Source of the DNA: Paenibacillus sp. FJAT-29882
GTDB lineage: Bacteria; Bacillota; Bacilli; Bacillales; DSM-1321
Assembly: GCF_001510645.1 (NCBI RefSeq)
Contig: NZ_LMVB01000003.1
Location: 432,935 to 496,934, forward strand
Length of the DNA: 64,000 nucleotides
Reading direction: 5' to 3'
The notes under the pieces are model-generated. The model did not search any database. It had not been told where the DNA came from and saw only the letters and a program-made list of their open reading frames with translations. Below are positions 43,982-52,356 of this stretch, piece after piece. The position numbers and the translations under genes are program-made. Every line of letters begins with the position of its first letter. Within the stretch, counting starts at the first letter, position 1.

Positions 43982-45315
43982 ATGTTTGTGACTCATTCAT
44001 TTAAAATACCTTATGATAAAAAATTGTATTTGGAGTTAAGGTTGATGCAACGAGAAGCCGCTTCCGTTTGGAACGATATTGTCAGAGAAGCAACATCTTA
44101 TTATTTTTGCTTTAAAAAGTGGTTAAGTAAAACGGAAATCCAAGCGATTCGGAAACAAACGTATCATCTTCATTCTCAAACTGTTCAAGCTATTGCAGAT
44201 AAATATGTTGCCAATCGTGAAACCATTCGTCAGCTACGAGTAACGGACAAAAAAGCAAAATATCCATGGCGAAAAAAATACTATTATTGTATTCCATTAA
44301 AAAAAGCGTCGATGGATGTTACTAAAGAAACCATCACGATTAAAAAAGTGGAATATGGAATCCAACTGTCAGACCTCTTAACCAAAAAGAAAAAGAAAAA
44401 TTGGAATGAAAAGGTGCTTAAAAAAACAAATCTGTCACCATTTCTAATCTTTCAAAAAAAGATTTAAAAACCTGTAACTATGCGGAGATCGTTTGGAGAA
44501 ACGGAGCCTACTGGTTTTGTTATTCGGTATCTGTATCAGAAAAAGACACTTCAACGTATGCTTTTAAAGCGGCGGGTGGAGATTTGGGTGAAATTCACTC
44601 CGTAACGGTAGCGACCGAGGATAAGGCATTACTAATTTCGGGTCGAGCGATGCGTAGTATTTCTCAATTCCGTGCAAAGGTAGTAGCCGATTTGAATAAG
44701 AAAATGTCTCGTTGTAAAAAAGGCTCTCGTCAATGGAAAAGATATAGACAGGCAAGCGTACGAATTCGACAAAAGACAAAAAAACAGCTTGAAGCATTGG
44801 AACATAAGACAACAAAAGAAGTCGTTTCTTTTTTAGAAGAAGAAAAAGTAACGAACTTTGTCATCGGAAACGTATCTGGTTTGGAAAAAAACACAAAGAA
44901 AAATAGGAAAAAGAAACGGAAATACAATAAAAAAAGACGACAACAATTATCGCTATGGAATCAGGGGGAAATCAAACAAAAGCTGACATACAAAGCCCAA
45001 TTAAAAGGGATCCGCATGGAAGAAACAGAAGAAAGCTATACCTCTCAAGATTGTCCGTTTTGTGGGGGCCGACACCAAGCAAACGGAAGAAACTTCATAT
45101 GTTCTGTTCACCAAACAGAAATCCATCGTGATGTGAATGGCGCGCAGAATATTATGCGCAAGAAATATCATATGGAAACGAAACCCCTTCTTTCGGTTTT
45201 ATATAAGCAACCGGTTTGGTATAAGCGTTTTTTGTCCATGGAAGAAAGACAACAAGCAAAACATCCAAACGATCAACCGAAAAAAGAGAAAAGTATCGCC
45301 GGACGGACGGCGTAG
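43982..45315 (+). pseudogene. tnpB: Frameshifted tnpB (IS200/IS605-type OrfB, RuvC RNA-guided nuclease)
   Basis: The first frame (43982-44467) gives the TnpB N-terminus. The second (sense codons from about 44429 to 45315) gives the RuvC part: AAGGDLGEIHSVTVA with the first Asp, VTNFVIGNVSGLEKN, zinc finger CPFCGG with FICSVH, and the last Asp in HRDVNGAQNI. The frames are joined by a -1 shift at a run of seven A (44420-44426); one added A restores a continuous reading. The second RuvC motif has GN where TnpB usually has a Glu, and the finger has Cys-x-x-His in its second half. No tnpA is present, as in IS1341-like elements. Good site AAAGGAGG before ATG 43982. Confidence 0.85.
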
Positions 45316-45460
45316 TAGGCACAGACCTTGCCCTTTCGATGGACGGTTTTTCTATCGAGAGTTGTTCGCTAAAAGTTTTGCCTCTGCGACTTCCTTTGGG
45401 AGTTTGTAAGTGAAATGTTTGCGAAAAAGAATCCCACTGCTTTAGCGGTGGGAGTGGTCA
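45316..45460 (+). ncRNA. Right end / putative omega RNA of the tnpB element
   Basis: The region after the tnpB stop ends in the hairpin TCCCACTGCTTTAGCGGTGGGA (45432-45453, read in two arms) and GTGGTCA, the usual right-end structure of IS200/IS605 elements and the 3' end of TnpB guide RNAs. The guide would be the flank after 45460 (ATATGAATCAATGAG). The scaffold probably overlaps the tnpB 3' end. It looks intact although tnpB is frameshifted. Confidence 0.5.
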
Positions 45461-45467
45461 ATATGAA

Positions 45468-45755
45468 TCAATGAGTATGATACTCTCCTGGATTATGTCC
45501 ATACATGGGGTTTTGCCCATGTGGATAGCCGTGATGATCCCATCCGTTGTGTCCGTGATGATGTCCTTGATGCCAATTTTGTTGAGGATACCCATGTGGT
45601 TGATGATGCATTTGTTGAGGGTACCCATGTGGTTGGTGATGTATTTGTTGATAAGGATTCCACTGTTGATGATGTTGCCAAGGTTGATGGGGATTCCAGT
45701 AATTCCTATCATACTGTCCGGGAAATTGTACATATTGAATTTGAGGGTATACCAT
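45468..45755 (-). CDS. His/Gln/Tyr-rich low-complexity protein, coat-like
   Basis: A 95-residue protein: MVYPQIQYVQFPGQYDRNYW, then imperfect tandem HHQPHGYPQQ units and an HQGHHHGHNGWDHHGYPHGQ region. About a quarter of the residues are His. ATG 45755 follows GGTGGAG by 4 bases. The composition recalls spore-coat or metal-binding surface proteins of bacilli, but no family was recognised. Its stop codon lies only about 8 bp from the right end of the tnpB element, which inserted just downstream. Frames on the other strand here are shadows of the repeat. Confidence 0.65.
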   Translation of the reverse strand: MVYPQIQYVQFPGQYDRNYWNPHQPWQHHQQWNPYQQIHHQPHGYPQQMHHQPHGYPQQNWHQGHHHGHNGWDHHGYPHGQNPMYGHNPGEYHTH

Positions 45756-46069
45756 CTCTCCACCTTCTCTTTCTTAGAATTCCATACATGATATGTGCGG
45801 ATCTGGAAATAGAGTATGTCTACCTGGCAATTGTGCTGGGAACATCATCGACTTTGATGAAGATGACAACCAGCAATAGGAGCTAAAACGTGTGGCAGCA
45901 ACTAGTGATGGCAACTACGCGACAATAAATAATAGAAATAAGAATTTGAAGAACTCGAATAGAAGAGAATTGACATTAGATATCCAATTTTTCCTGACAC
46001 TATAAAAATCATAGCCACACAGTATAATTGATAGTAGGAATAAAGTATTGTGATTAGGGAGTTGTGAAT

Positions 46070-47281
46070 ATGATACCTACTTTAATTAGAGGGCAAAAGG
46101 CTGATGTAACGAAGAATAACTATGGATTGAGAAAACTAGGCGTGGGATTACACTGGGATGCTCAATCGAATATGGAGATCGATGCTTCTGCTTTTATTCT
46201 AGGTCAAAATGGAAAAATAACAAAGGAAGAAGATTTTATTTTTTATGGACAACCTGTGTCTAGTTGTGGATCTGTTACGTTACGACAATCTAATTCAGGG
46301 ACAGATAAACAAGAATTCCTGATTGACTTGGATAGAATACCCACCCATGTACAAAAAATTGCTTTTTCGCTGACGATTCATCATGCTGAAGATAGAAAAC
46401 ACTTTTTCCAGGCAGTATCAAATATGTGGATTCGCCTAGTGAATGATGAGACAAAAATGGAATTCTTGCGCTTTCCGATTACTTACTCCTTTACGGATGA
46501 AAGTGCCATTATCGTAGCGGATTTGTATAGATACTCGAATGAATGGAAATTTAATCCCGTTGGGGCAGGATATTTTGGTGGATTAACAGCTTTATGTCAG
46601 GATTTTGGTATCGATGTGGAACCAGAAATAACAACGACACTGGTTGCTGAACAAAAGCAAGTATCGCCGAAATCTCAACCAATACCAGCTGCTAAACCGA
46701 TTAAAATAGAATTAAAGAAGAAGCAATCCGTTAATATCAAAAAATCTAAAATGGTAACTGCAACACTTGAATGGGAAACAGACAAAGATTTGGACCTTTA
46801 TTGTTATTATGTAACGGACAATGGAAGTGTGGGTAAAGTCTATTACCGAGATCTAGGTTCCTCTTCTGCGGCTCCTTATATCGTTCTTGATGGAGATTCA
46901 CAGGAGTCAGGGAAAGAAACAATTCGTATTTTCCGACCGGAAGCATTACGGTATGTAATGTTTGCTGCCTATAGCGCGGTTAGTAACGGTGCTGGCAGTT
47001 TCTTCTCTTTGAGGGCGAAAGCGGTTGTTGACAACCATATGGGAGATGTAGTTATTGCACCTTTATTAGAAATAAATGACAATGCATATTGGGTGTGCAT
47101 CGCTCATATCGATTTCACGAATCCGAAGGAAATGAAAATCTCTCATGTTGAAAGCTATTCAAAAGATCATTCTGAAGCTTCGCCAGTATTATATGAAAAT
47201 GGAAAGTTCCGTATGGATGTAGGACCCATTGAGTTTAAAGATGAGGTGGATTATGATATCTATTTTGGACAAATGCCATGA
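46070..47281 (+). CDS. TerD-family stress protein
   Basis: A 403-residue protein. The N-terminal TerD domain spans about 1-190 (LIRGQKADVTKNNYGLRKLG, VGLHWDAQ, IPTHVQKIAFSLTIHHAE, YSNEWKFNPVGAGYFGGL). A basic linker and a second beta-rich TerD-like domain (about 225-400; ATLEWETDKDLDLYCYY, VVIAPLLEINDNAYWVCIAHI) follow. TerD domains bind calcium and act in tellurite and envelope-stress responses; the role of stand-alone fusions is unknown. ATG 46070 is 8 bases after AGGGAG; GTG 46064 is too close. The usual ter cluster is absent. Confidence 0.78.
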   Translation: MIPTLIRGQKADVTKNNYGLRKLGVGLHWDAQSNMEIDASAFILGQNGKITKEEDFIFYGQPVSSCGSVTLRQSNSGTDKQEFLIDLDRIPTHVQKIAFSLTIHHAEDRKHFFQAVSNMWIRLVNDETKMEFLRFPITYSFTDESAIIVADLYRYSNEWKFNPVGAGYFGGLTALCQDFGIDVEPEITTTLVAEQKQVSPKSQPIPAAKPIKIELKKKQSVNIKKSKMVTATLEWETDKDLDLYCYYVTDNGSVGKVYYRDLGSSSAAPYIVLDGDSQESGKETIRIFRPEALRYVMFAAYSAVSNGAGSFFSLRAKAVVDNHMGDVVIAPLLEINDNAYWVCIAHIDFTNPKEMKISHVESYSKDHSEASPVLYENGKFRMDVGPIEFKDEVDYDIYFGQMP

Positions 47282-47423
47282 GTTGATCCAATAGAAGAAT
47301 TATGAACAAAAGGACATAAATCATTCACACGAAATTTTATTAAACAATATGATCAAGTTAAGGTATATCTCCCCTCCTAACACAATATGATGAACTATCA
47401 ATAGATGGAATGAGGGGAAAGAA

Positions 47424-47822
47424 TTGAAAAATAGCGAGAATAACTTGATTACAAGAGACAAGCTGGCTCAATTCATTGAGCTAAGTCGCAAGAAAAAGGA
47501 AATTGAAACTCAATTAGATGATTTAAAAAATGACTTTAATCAACACTTTGATCAATCAGTTGGAAAACTTGTTAAAGGTGATCTGATGATAAGTGATTAC
47601 AAAGTGCAAAGACAAATAAGAACAACAGAAAAGTTTGATCAAGAAGTTACAGTTCATAGATTAGAAGAGTTGAATTTAACGGATCTTATTCAGAAAAAAC
47701 CGGATGAAGGGAAGATAAAATCTGCCATACATCTACGTTTATTGAGTGAAGAGGATTTAGCAGGCTGCATAAGCAAAAGTTTTTCGCAGGCTATTTATGT
47801 GAAACAGGTAGATTCACAATAA
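47424..47822 (+). CDS. Coiled-coil protein of unknown function
   Basis: A 132-residue protein. A charged coiled coil (about 10-45, LSRKKKEIETQLDDLKNDF) is followed by a compact domain ending LSEEDLAGCISKSFSQAIYV. The pattern 'QRQIRTTEKFDQEVTVHRLEEL' then 'KPDEGKIKSAIHL' is met in small hypothetical proteins of Bacillus phages and chromosomes, function unknown (from memory). TTG start at 47424 after GAGGGGAAAG. Single gene with a strong downstream hairpin. Confidence 0.6.
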   Translation: MKNSENNLITRDKLAQFIELSRKKKEIETQLDDLKNDFNQHFDQSVGKLVKGDLMISDYKVQRQIRTTEKFDQEVTVHRLEELNLTDLIQKKPDEGKIKSAIHLRLLSEEDLAGCISKSFSQAIYVKQVDSQ

Positions 47823-47880
47823 GAATGGCTTTGGGGACACTATTAAACTATTTTTAATGTAAAGTGTGTAGAGTTACGGA

Positions 47881-47948
47881 TAGCCCCTTTTGGACTACAC
47901 TGTTCAATTTTGAAAAATCAGAAATCACAGTCGGATAAAAAGGGGCTA
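47881..47948. terminator. Hairpin downstream of the coiled-coil gene
   Basis: TAGCCCCTTTT (47881-47891) and AAAAGGGGCTA (47938-47948) form an 11-bp perfect stem with a long loop. Confidence 0.5.
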
Positions 47949-47988
47949 AATGTAACGTAGGTATCGAAAATGATGCTTCTTTTTTCTG

Positions 47989-48149
47989 TTTATCCCGGTT
48001 TAACAGGCTGTAAAACCCCCACCTCAATTTTGGTGAGAGAATCAAGAAATAAATAGGTGGGGGATAAACAGCCTGTAAATCCCCGATTGGTTCAACTAAC
48101 CATCAGTGGGGGATGAAAAAACCCCCCACTGATGGAAGTTTCACTTTAT
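47989..48149 (+). repeat. bcr1-like element, copy J (short form)
   Basis: TTTAT at 47989-47993 and 48145-48149. ACAGGCTGTA subtype, almost the same as copy H, with CCCCCACCT/AGGTGGGGG and CATCAGTGGGG/CCCCACTGATG stems. 48150-48420 holds nothing recognisable. Confidence 0.85.
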
Positions 48150-48420
48150 CAGCCAGATCCCATCGAACTACTATATGAACAGATCATTAGTTAAATCTTT
48201 ATCATTTAACAGAGATAATCCAGACGGAATCTTAGTATAGATGAATCTAGCAACAGTTCTTTTCGACGATCACAATAAGCGAGATTCAAAGTATCTACAA
48301 ACACATACTCGTTTTCTTGCTAAACATTTAATTAGCATGATAAACTACTAAATGTACCGAATAGTAGGTACATGAATGTATCATCAGTCAATAAGCCTTA
48401 ATAATTTTTCTAAAGGACCG

Positions 48421-48575
48421 TAAGTGCGTGTTCAAAATGGAAGATAAAAAGAGCAGAGAAGTTCTGCGAGCGATCGCCTTGAGACCTTTCGCATATATAA
48501 TAATACGTGAGGACCGGAGAGACAGGGCCTTGATGCAATTCGCAAGCGTTTTTACCGGACTTTTTGAGCAAACTC
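48421..48575 (-). repeat. GTTCAAAAAG-ended repeat, copy 2
   Basis: On the minus strand: GCTCAAAAAGTCCGGTAAAA, GCATCAAGGCCCTGTCTCTC, then about 25 extra bases, AGAACTTCTCTGCTCTTTTT and CCATTTTGAACACGC. It has the order of copies 1 and 3 with a small internal insertion. Confidence 0.65.
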
Positions 48576-48635
48576 TGTAAGTAAAGAAAGAAAAAATTGT
48601 ATAATAAGATAGAGGAACTCATAGGAGGAGAAAAC

Positions 48636-48950
48636 ATGAAACAAATCAAAACTGAGCAAGAATATCGTGAACAAATTAAACAAGATGAAGTAACGGTTGG
48701 CGTGTTTACGACAACTTGGTGCCCAGACTGCAAACGTTTAGATATGTTCATTGATGAAATTACAGATGAGCATCAAGACAAACAATGGTTTACAATTGAC
48801 CGCGACGAGTTCCCAGAAATTTCAGAGGAACAAAGTGTAATGGGAATCCCTTCACTGTTAGTCTTTAAAAATGGCGAAAAGCTGTCTCATTTGCACAGTG
48901 CTAACGCCAAAACGCCAGACGCAGTTAGAGAATTTTTAAACAATTTATAA
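48636..48950 (+). CDS. Thioredoxin-like protein (YtpP type)
   Basis: A 104-residue thioredoxin-fold protein with the redox motif WCPDC (about residues 29-33) and the cis-proline loop VMGIPSLLVF. It resembles B. subtilis YtpP. WCPDC rather than WCGPC suggests a specialised thiol-disulfide role; partners are unknown. ATG 48636 follows AGGAGGAG; the frame upstream to 48597 lies in a non-conserved region. Single gene with a hairpin behind it. Confidence 0.85.
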   Translation: MKQIKTEQEYREQIKQDEVTVGVFTTTWCPDCKRLDMFIDEITDEHQDKQWFTIDRDEFPEISEEQSVMGIPSLLVFKNGEKLSHLHSANAKTPDAVREFLNNL

Positions 48951-49035
48951 GAGGCGTTCTTTTGGGACATGGGGTCATTTCTTTCCGAGGAGCCTCATTT
49001 CTTGGGAATCTTTCTATGAAGTAATAATAGTGAAA

Positions 49036-49072
49036 AGCGAAGTGGGATATTTTCCACTTCGTTTTTTTGTGT
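49036..49072. terminator. Terminator after the thioredoxin-like gene
   Basis: CGAAGTGG and CCACTTCG around GATATTTT, followed by TTTTTTT. Confidence 0.7.
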
Positions 49073-49199
49073 GCCAGCATGTGTGCAGTCAATAGGGTGG
49101 AGGAAAAAATAAAAGTGGGAAATCGCTTTCTATTTGTTTGTTTAATAAACAAATTAAAGATATAATAAAGTGTAATATTTCAATAGTCAGTCAAATAAT

Positions 49200-49213
49200 A
49201 GAAAACGTTTTCG
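49200..49213. promoter_or_regulatory. Candidate cre (CcpA) site before the PTS gene
   Basis: AGAAAACGTTTTCG has the perfect core GAAAACGTTTTC of the cre consensus TGAAANCGNTTNCA, 220 bases before the PTS start. CcpA control of a sugar-transport gene is plausible. Confidence 0.5.
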
Positions 49214-49433
49214 CTTGGTTAGTAAGAAAATTGCGTGGTAAAGATTACTTGTTATGTCCAAAGAATGATGATTTTTGTTTAAAAGACTAGGTTAGGTAAG
49301 TTAAATAAAAGAAAAATTTAAGACGGAGTTTTTACTGGTAAAGCAAACTTATTGAACAGTGGCTTATTGTAGAGTTTGACTGATTGATTTAAGGTTTTCT
49401 TTTTTGAATAGAGTAAGCAAAGGGGTGCATCAT

Positions 49434-51251
49434 ATGAATGATCAACAGTTCGTTAAGAAAATCCTTCAACAAATTGGGGGAGAAAAAAATGTGTCAAGTC
49501 TTGTCACCAGTGCAACAGAGCTCATAATTGAGGTGAAAGATAAGACAAAAGCAAATCAACTTGCCTTGGAAAATACGGAGGGAGTTATTAGTGTAGAAGA
49601 AAGAAACGGACATTTTTTAGTAAAAGTAGAGGGCACTGTTGAAAATCTATATAAGGAAATCAACAAATTGGGGGATTTTAATTCAGATGACGAAAAGGAG
49701 TCTGTGATGAATAAGATTTTAGAAATAATCGGGGGAAGCTTCGGACCCATATTAGGCGTGCTTGCTGGTGCAGGGTTGTTATCAGCGTTATTAGCCGTGC
49801 TCACTATGCTAGGGTGGGTGTCTACTGAAAGCGGTACCTATGCGATTCTTTCTGCAGCTGGACATGCGGTTTTTTATTTCCTTCCTATTTTTCTTGGAAT
49901 TACGCTAGCAATTAAACTTGGTGCCAATGCCTATGTCGGCGGTACTATTGGGGCGGCACTTTTGGAGCCGCATTTTACTGATTTAATAGGTAAAGCAGAA
50001 CATGTAGATTTTATTGGAATCCCTGTAGTGTTAATGAACTATTCCTCTACTGTTTTTCCAATCTTCATTGCTGTTTCTATTTATGCGGTATTAGAAAAAT
50101 TCTTAAAAAGGGTTATTTACAAAGACATTCAAATGTTTATCAATCCGTTGATCTCATTAGTTATTATTGTTCCATTAACGGTGCTTGTTTTCGGCCCTTT
50201 TGGTATGTTTGTCGGAGAGGGTATTGGGGCAGTTATCGAGTTTTTAAGTTCAAAAAGTGGACTTTTAACAGGGGCAGTATTAGGTGCCGTTTGGACTTTC
50301 CTTACTCTTTTGGGTCTTCATTGGGCGGTTATTCCTATTGCCATCGCAAATCTTGCGAATGGCCCTGATCCAATTATCGGAATGGCTGCAGCAGCACCTT
50401 TTGCCCAAATTGGGATGGCAACTGCGGTGTTATTAAAAACAAAAGATAAGAAATTGAAAACGCTCGCTGGTTCAGCAATCGTGCCTGGTGCATTGGCTGG
50501 TACTACAGAAATAATCAATTATGGAATCCTCTTACGATATAAACGAACGATGGTTTATGTAGCAGTGGCAGGAGCTGTTGGAGGCGCTATTAATGGTGCT
50601 CTTGGAGCGAAAGTGACCGTTTTTGCTCTCCCAAGTTTATTGTCTATTCCGGCATTTACACCGATCGGATTTTATGTAATCGGTATTATGGTTGCTTTAG
50701 TGTTAGGATTCATATTTACGTATATTTTTGGGTTTGAAGATAAAAACAAAAAAGTTTCTACTAAGTCAATATTCGAAACAGATTTAATTAGTGTAAAAAA
50801 AGAAACGATTATAAGTCCGTTAAGTGGAGCAATTATTCCTTTAAGCATGTTTAATGATCCACTTTTTTCAACTGAAACAGTAGGGAAAGGAATTGCGATT
50901 GAGCCGGAAATAGGAGAGGTAGTTTCGCCAGTAGATGGGTTTGTCTCTACATTGTTCCCAACGGAGCATGCGATTGGAATCACGTCAGAAGATGGAGCAG
51001 AAATTTTAATTTTTATCGGCATTGACACAGTGAATTTGAAAGGTCAATATTTTACATCCCATGTCAGGTTCGGAGATAAAGTGAAGCATGGCGATCTGTT
51101 GATTGAGTTTGACATAGAAAAAATAAAAGCTGAAGGATATCAAATAACGACTCCTGTTGTCATAACTAATACGAGTCAATATCTTGATGTGACGCATACA
51201 AACAACGCGACTGTTCGGGCTAATGAAGACTTACTAACTGTAATTGTGTAA
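49434..51251 (+). CDS. PTS EIIBCA (beta-glucoside type) lacking the phosphorylation residues
   Basis: A 605-residue protein in the B-C-A order of BglP-type permeases. The EIIB domain (1-80) aligns cleanly, but the phospho-cysteine motif HCATRLR reads TSATELI, with Ser26 for Cys. The EIIC domain (about 85-450) has ten or so helices and LLGLHWAVIPIAIAN; the usual GITEP loop reads GTTEI. The EIIA domain (about 465-605) keeps the first histidine (His512 in PTEHAIGI). The phosphorylated one, 15 residues on as in E. coli IIA-Glc, is Phe527 (LIFIGIDTV for LIHIGIDTV). The frame is undamaged. ATG 49434 follows AAAGGGG; a cre-like site lies upstream. It may act as a non-PTS permease or sensor (inference). 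Confidence 0.85.
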   Translation: MNDQQFVKKILQQIGGEKNVSSLVTSATELIIEVKDKTKANQLALENTEGVISVEERNGHFLVKVEGTVENLYKEINKLGDFNSDDEKESVMNKILEIIGGSFGPILGVLAGAGLLSALLAVLTMLGWVSTESGTYAILSAAGHAVFYFLPIFLGITLAIKLGANAYVGGTIGAALLEPHFTDLIGKAEHVDFIGIPVVLMNYSSTVFPIFIAVSIYAVLEKFLKRVIYKDIQMFINPLISLVIIVPLTVLVFGPFGMFVGEGIGAVIEFLSSKSGLLTGAVLGAVWTFLTLLGLHWAVIPIAIANLANGPDPIIGMAAAAPFAQIGMATAVLLKTKDKKLKTLAGSAIVPGALAGTTEIINYGILLRYKRTMVYVAVAGAVGGAINGALGAKVTVFALPSLLSIPAFTPIGFYVIGIMVALVLGFIFTYIFGFEDKNKKVSTKSIFETDLISVKKETIISPLSGAIIPLSMFNDPLFSTETVGKGIAIEPEIGEVVSPVDGFVSTLFPTEHAIGITSEDGAEILIFIGIDTVNLKGQYFTSHVRFGDKVKHGDLLIEFDIEKIKAEGYQITTPVVITNTSQYLDVTHTNNATVRANEDLLTVIV

Positions 51252-51445
51252 TTTATATGGGGGAGCCAATAAATTAGAAATCAACCCATTTGAGAAACTA
51301 TTTAGGGGTTCACCTATTTAAAATATGTTATTCTTTTTCGCGAAATGTCCTTCATATATGGAGTATATAGTAAAGCTATCTGTTTTAAATCAAGGTATAT
51401 TTCTTCTTTCTATTCTCATACTAAAGACAAGAAGGAGGGGTATCC

Positions 51446-51628
51446 ATGGCAAAACGAACAAAGAAAAATGATGCGGATCAAAAGAACAAACAAGGATTTG
51501 ATTCAAGCAAAGCTGATTCAGAGTTCTCTCAAGAATTTGGCAGTGCAAACGCTAATCAAGCACATAAAAATAAAGCAAAAAAAGAAAAGGCATCAAAAAA
51601 CCAAGGTGAGTGGAAAGGCATGCACTGA
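51446..51628 (+). CDS. Gamma-type SASP-like small spore protein
   Basis: A 60-residue hydrophilic protein rich in Lys, Asn, Ser and Gln. The block ADSEFSQEFGSANANQAHKN matches the repeat of gamma-type SASPs (SspE), where a glutamate-phenylalanine motif marks the germination-protease site. SspE serves as an amino-acid store in the spore. Here only one repeat is present, so it is a short member. The ribosome site AAGGAGGGG is excellent. It is followed 68 bases on by another small basic gene. Confidence 0.65.
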   Translation: MAKRTKKNDADQKNKQGFDSSKADSEFSQEFGSANANQAHKNKAKKEKASKNQGEWKGMH

Positions 51629-51696
51629 TTTACATTTGTCAGACCTGATACATGAAATAAAGATGCCTTCACTTTATGTAAAGGAGACTTATCAAA

Positions 51697-51828
51697 ATGA
51701 CTCAATCTAAACGACAAGAAGAACGACAATGGAGAGAGAGAAAACAATCGCAAAATCCACATGGCAAAGTCAATTCTTTTGAGCAATTAGCTGAAGGTAC
51801 GAGAAAAGCTGAAACGGAAAACAAATAA
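51697..51828 (+). CDS. Small charged protein, unknown (43 aa)
   Basis: Begins MTQSKRQEERQWRERKQSQN and ends EQLAEGTRKAETENK. ATG follows AAAGGAGA at a normal distance and a terminator stands 14 bases after the stop. Composition (Arg, Lys, Glu, Gln, no Cys) is like other minor spore proteins. It is co-oriented with the SASP-like gene and shares its terminator, so a two-gene sporulation operon is likely. No family recognised. Confidence 0.6.
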   Translation: MTQSKRQEERQWRERKQSQNPHGKVNSFEQLAEGTRKAETENK

Positions 51829-51841
51829 ATCCGTTTAAATT

Positions 51842-51880
51842 AAGAACCAAGATATTTCTATAATGTCTTGGTTCTTTAAC
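51842..51880. terminator. Terminator of the small spore-gene pair
   Basis: AAGAACCAAGA and TCTTGGTTCTT form a perfect 11-bp stem. Confidence 0.75.
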
Positions 51881-51899
51881 GTTTCGAGGATAAACAAAG

Positions 51900-51942
51900 G
51901 AAAGGCCACAATCATCGTGAGTGACGATTATGACCTTTTTAC
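51900..51942 (-). terminator. Terminator of the small minus-strand gene
   Basis: AAAGGCCACAATCATCGT and ACGATTATGACCTTTTT pair with few mismatches; on the minus strand it precedes a T run. Confidence 0.65.
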
Positions 51943-51963
51943 GATTTGTATATACGTAGTAAT

Positions 51964-52131
51964 CTAAGGCATTTCGTCCTCTTTTACCCGATTCTTAAAT
52001 GCCTCATGTGTAACAATATCCTCAACTTGTTCAAACTGTCGACTGTGCTCCTTCTCCTCACTCAAGCTATTTGCAGGGAAGTTTCCAGGATGTCCTTTTT
52101 CTTTGTGATTAAAATGTTTACCGCGACTCAT
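51964..52131 (-). CDS. Small hydrophilic protein, unknown (55 aa)
   Basis: Starts MSRGKHFNHKEKGHPGNFPA and ends HEAFKNRVKEDEMP. ATG 52131 has GGAGTG (GGAGTGAATAAGT) upstream, and a terminator lies right after the stop. The His/Lys/Gly-rich start followed by an acidic helix looks like the minor spore-protein class of bacilli. It faces the SASP-like pair, forming a small sporulation-type cluster. No family recognised. Confidence 0.6.
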   Translation of the reverse strand: MSRGKHFNHKEKGHPGNFPANSLSEEKEHSRQFEQVEDIVTHEAFKNRVKEDEMP

Positions 52132-52356
52132 ACTTATTCACTCCTTTCAATACTGACTTCTTTAGTTTGCACCATCTCGAAAAAAGTATCCCAGAATAGC
52201 TTATCGCTACTTGAATAAATAGTGTTTCAAAGGAAGATGCCTGTCTAATGAATGAAACCGCTAACAAATATTCACACAAATTTAATTATTTTGAATATTG
52301 TATTTAATTATTGTTTGTCTTATACTATAGCGAGATATTAAATACACGGAAGGGTT

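Noticed and set aside
44420..44426. Programmed -1 frameshift site in tnpB
   Set aside because: The heptamer is not in the classic A-AAA-AAC phase of the zero frame and no downstream stimulatory stem is evident; a one-base loss is simpler.
45521..45886. 121-codon plus-strand frame opposite the His-rich gene
   Set aside because: It is the shadow of the repetitive minus-strand gene, which has the ribosome site and sensible composition.
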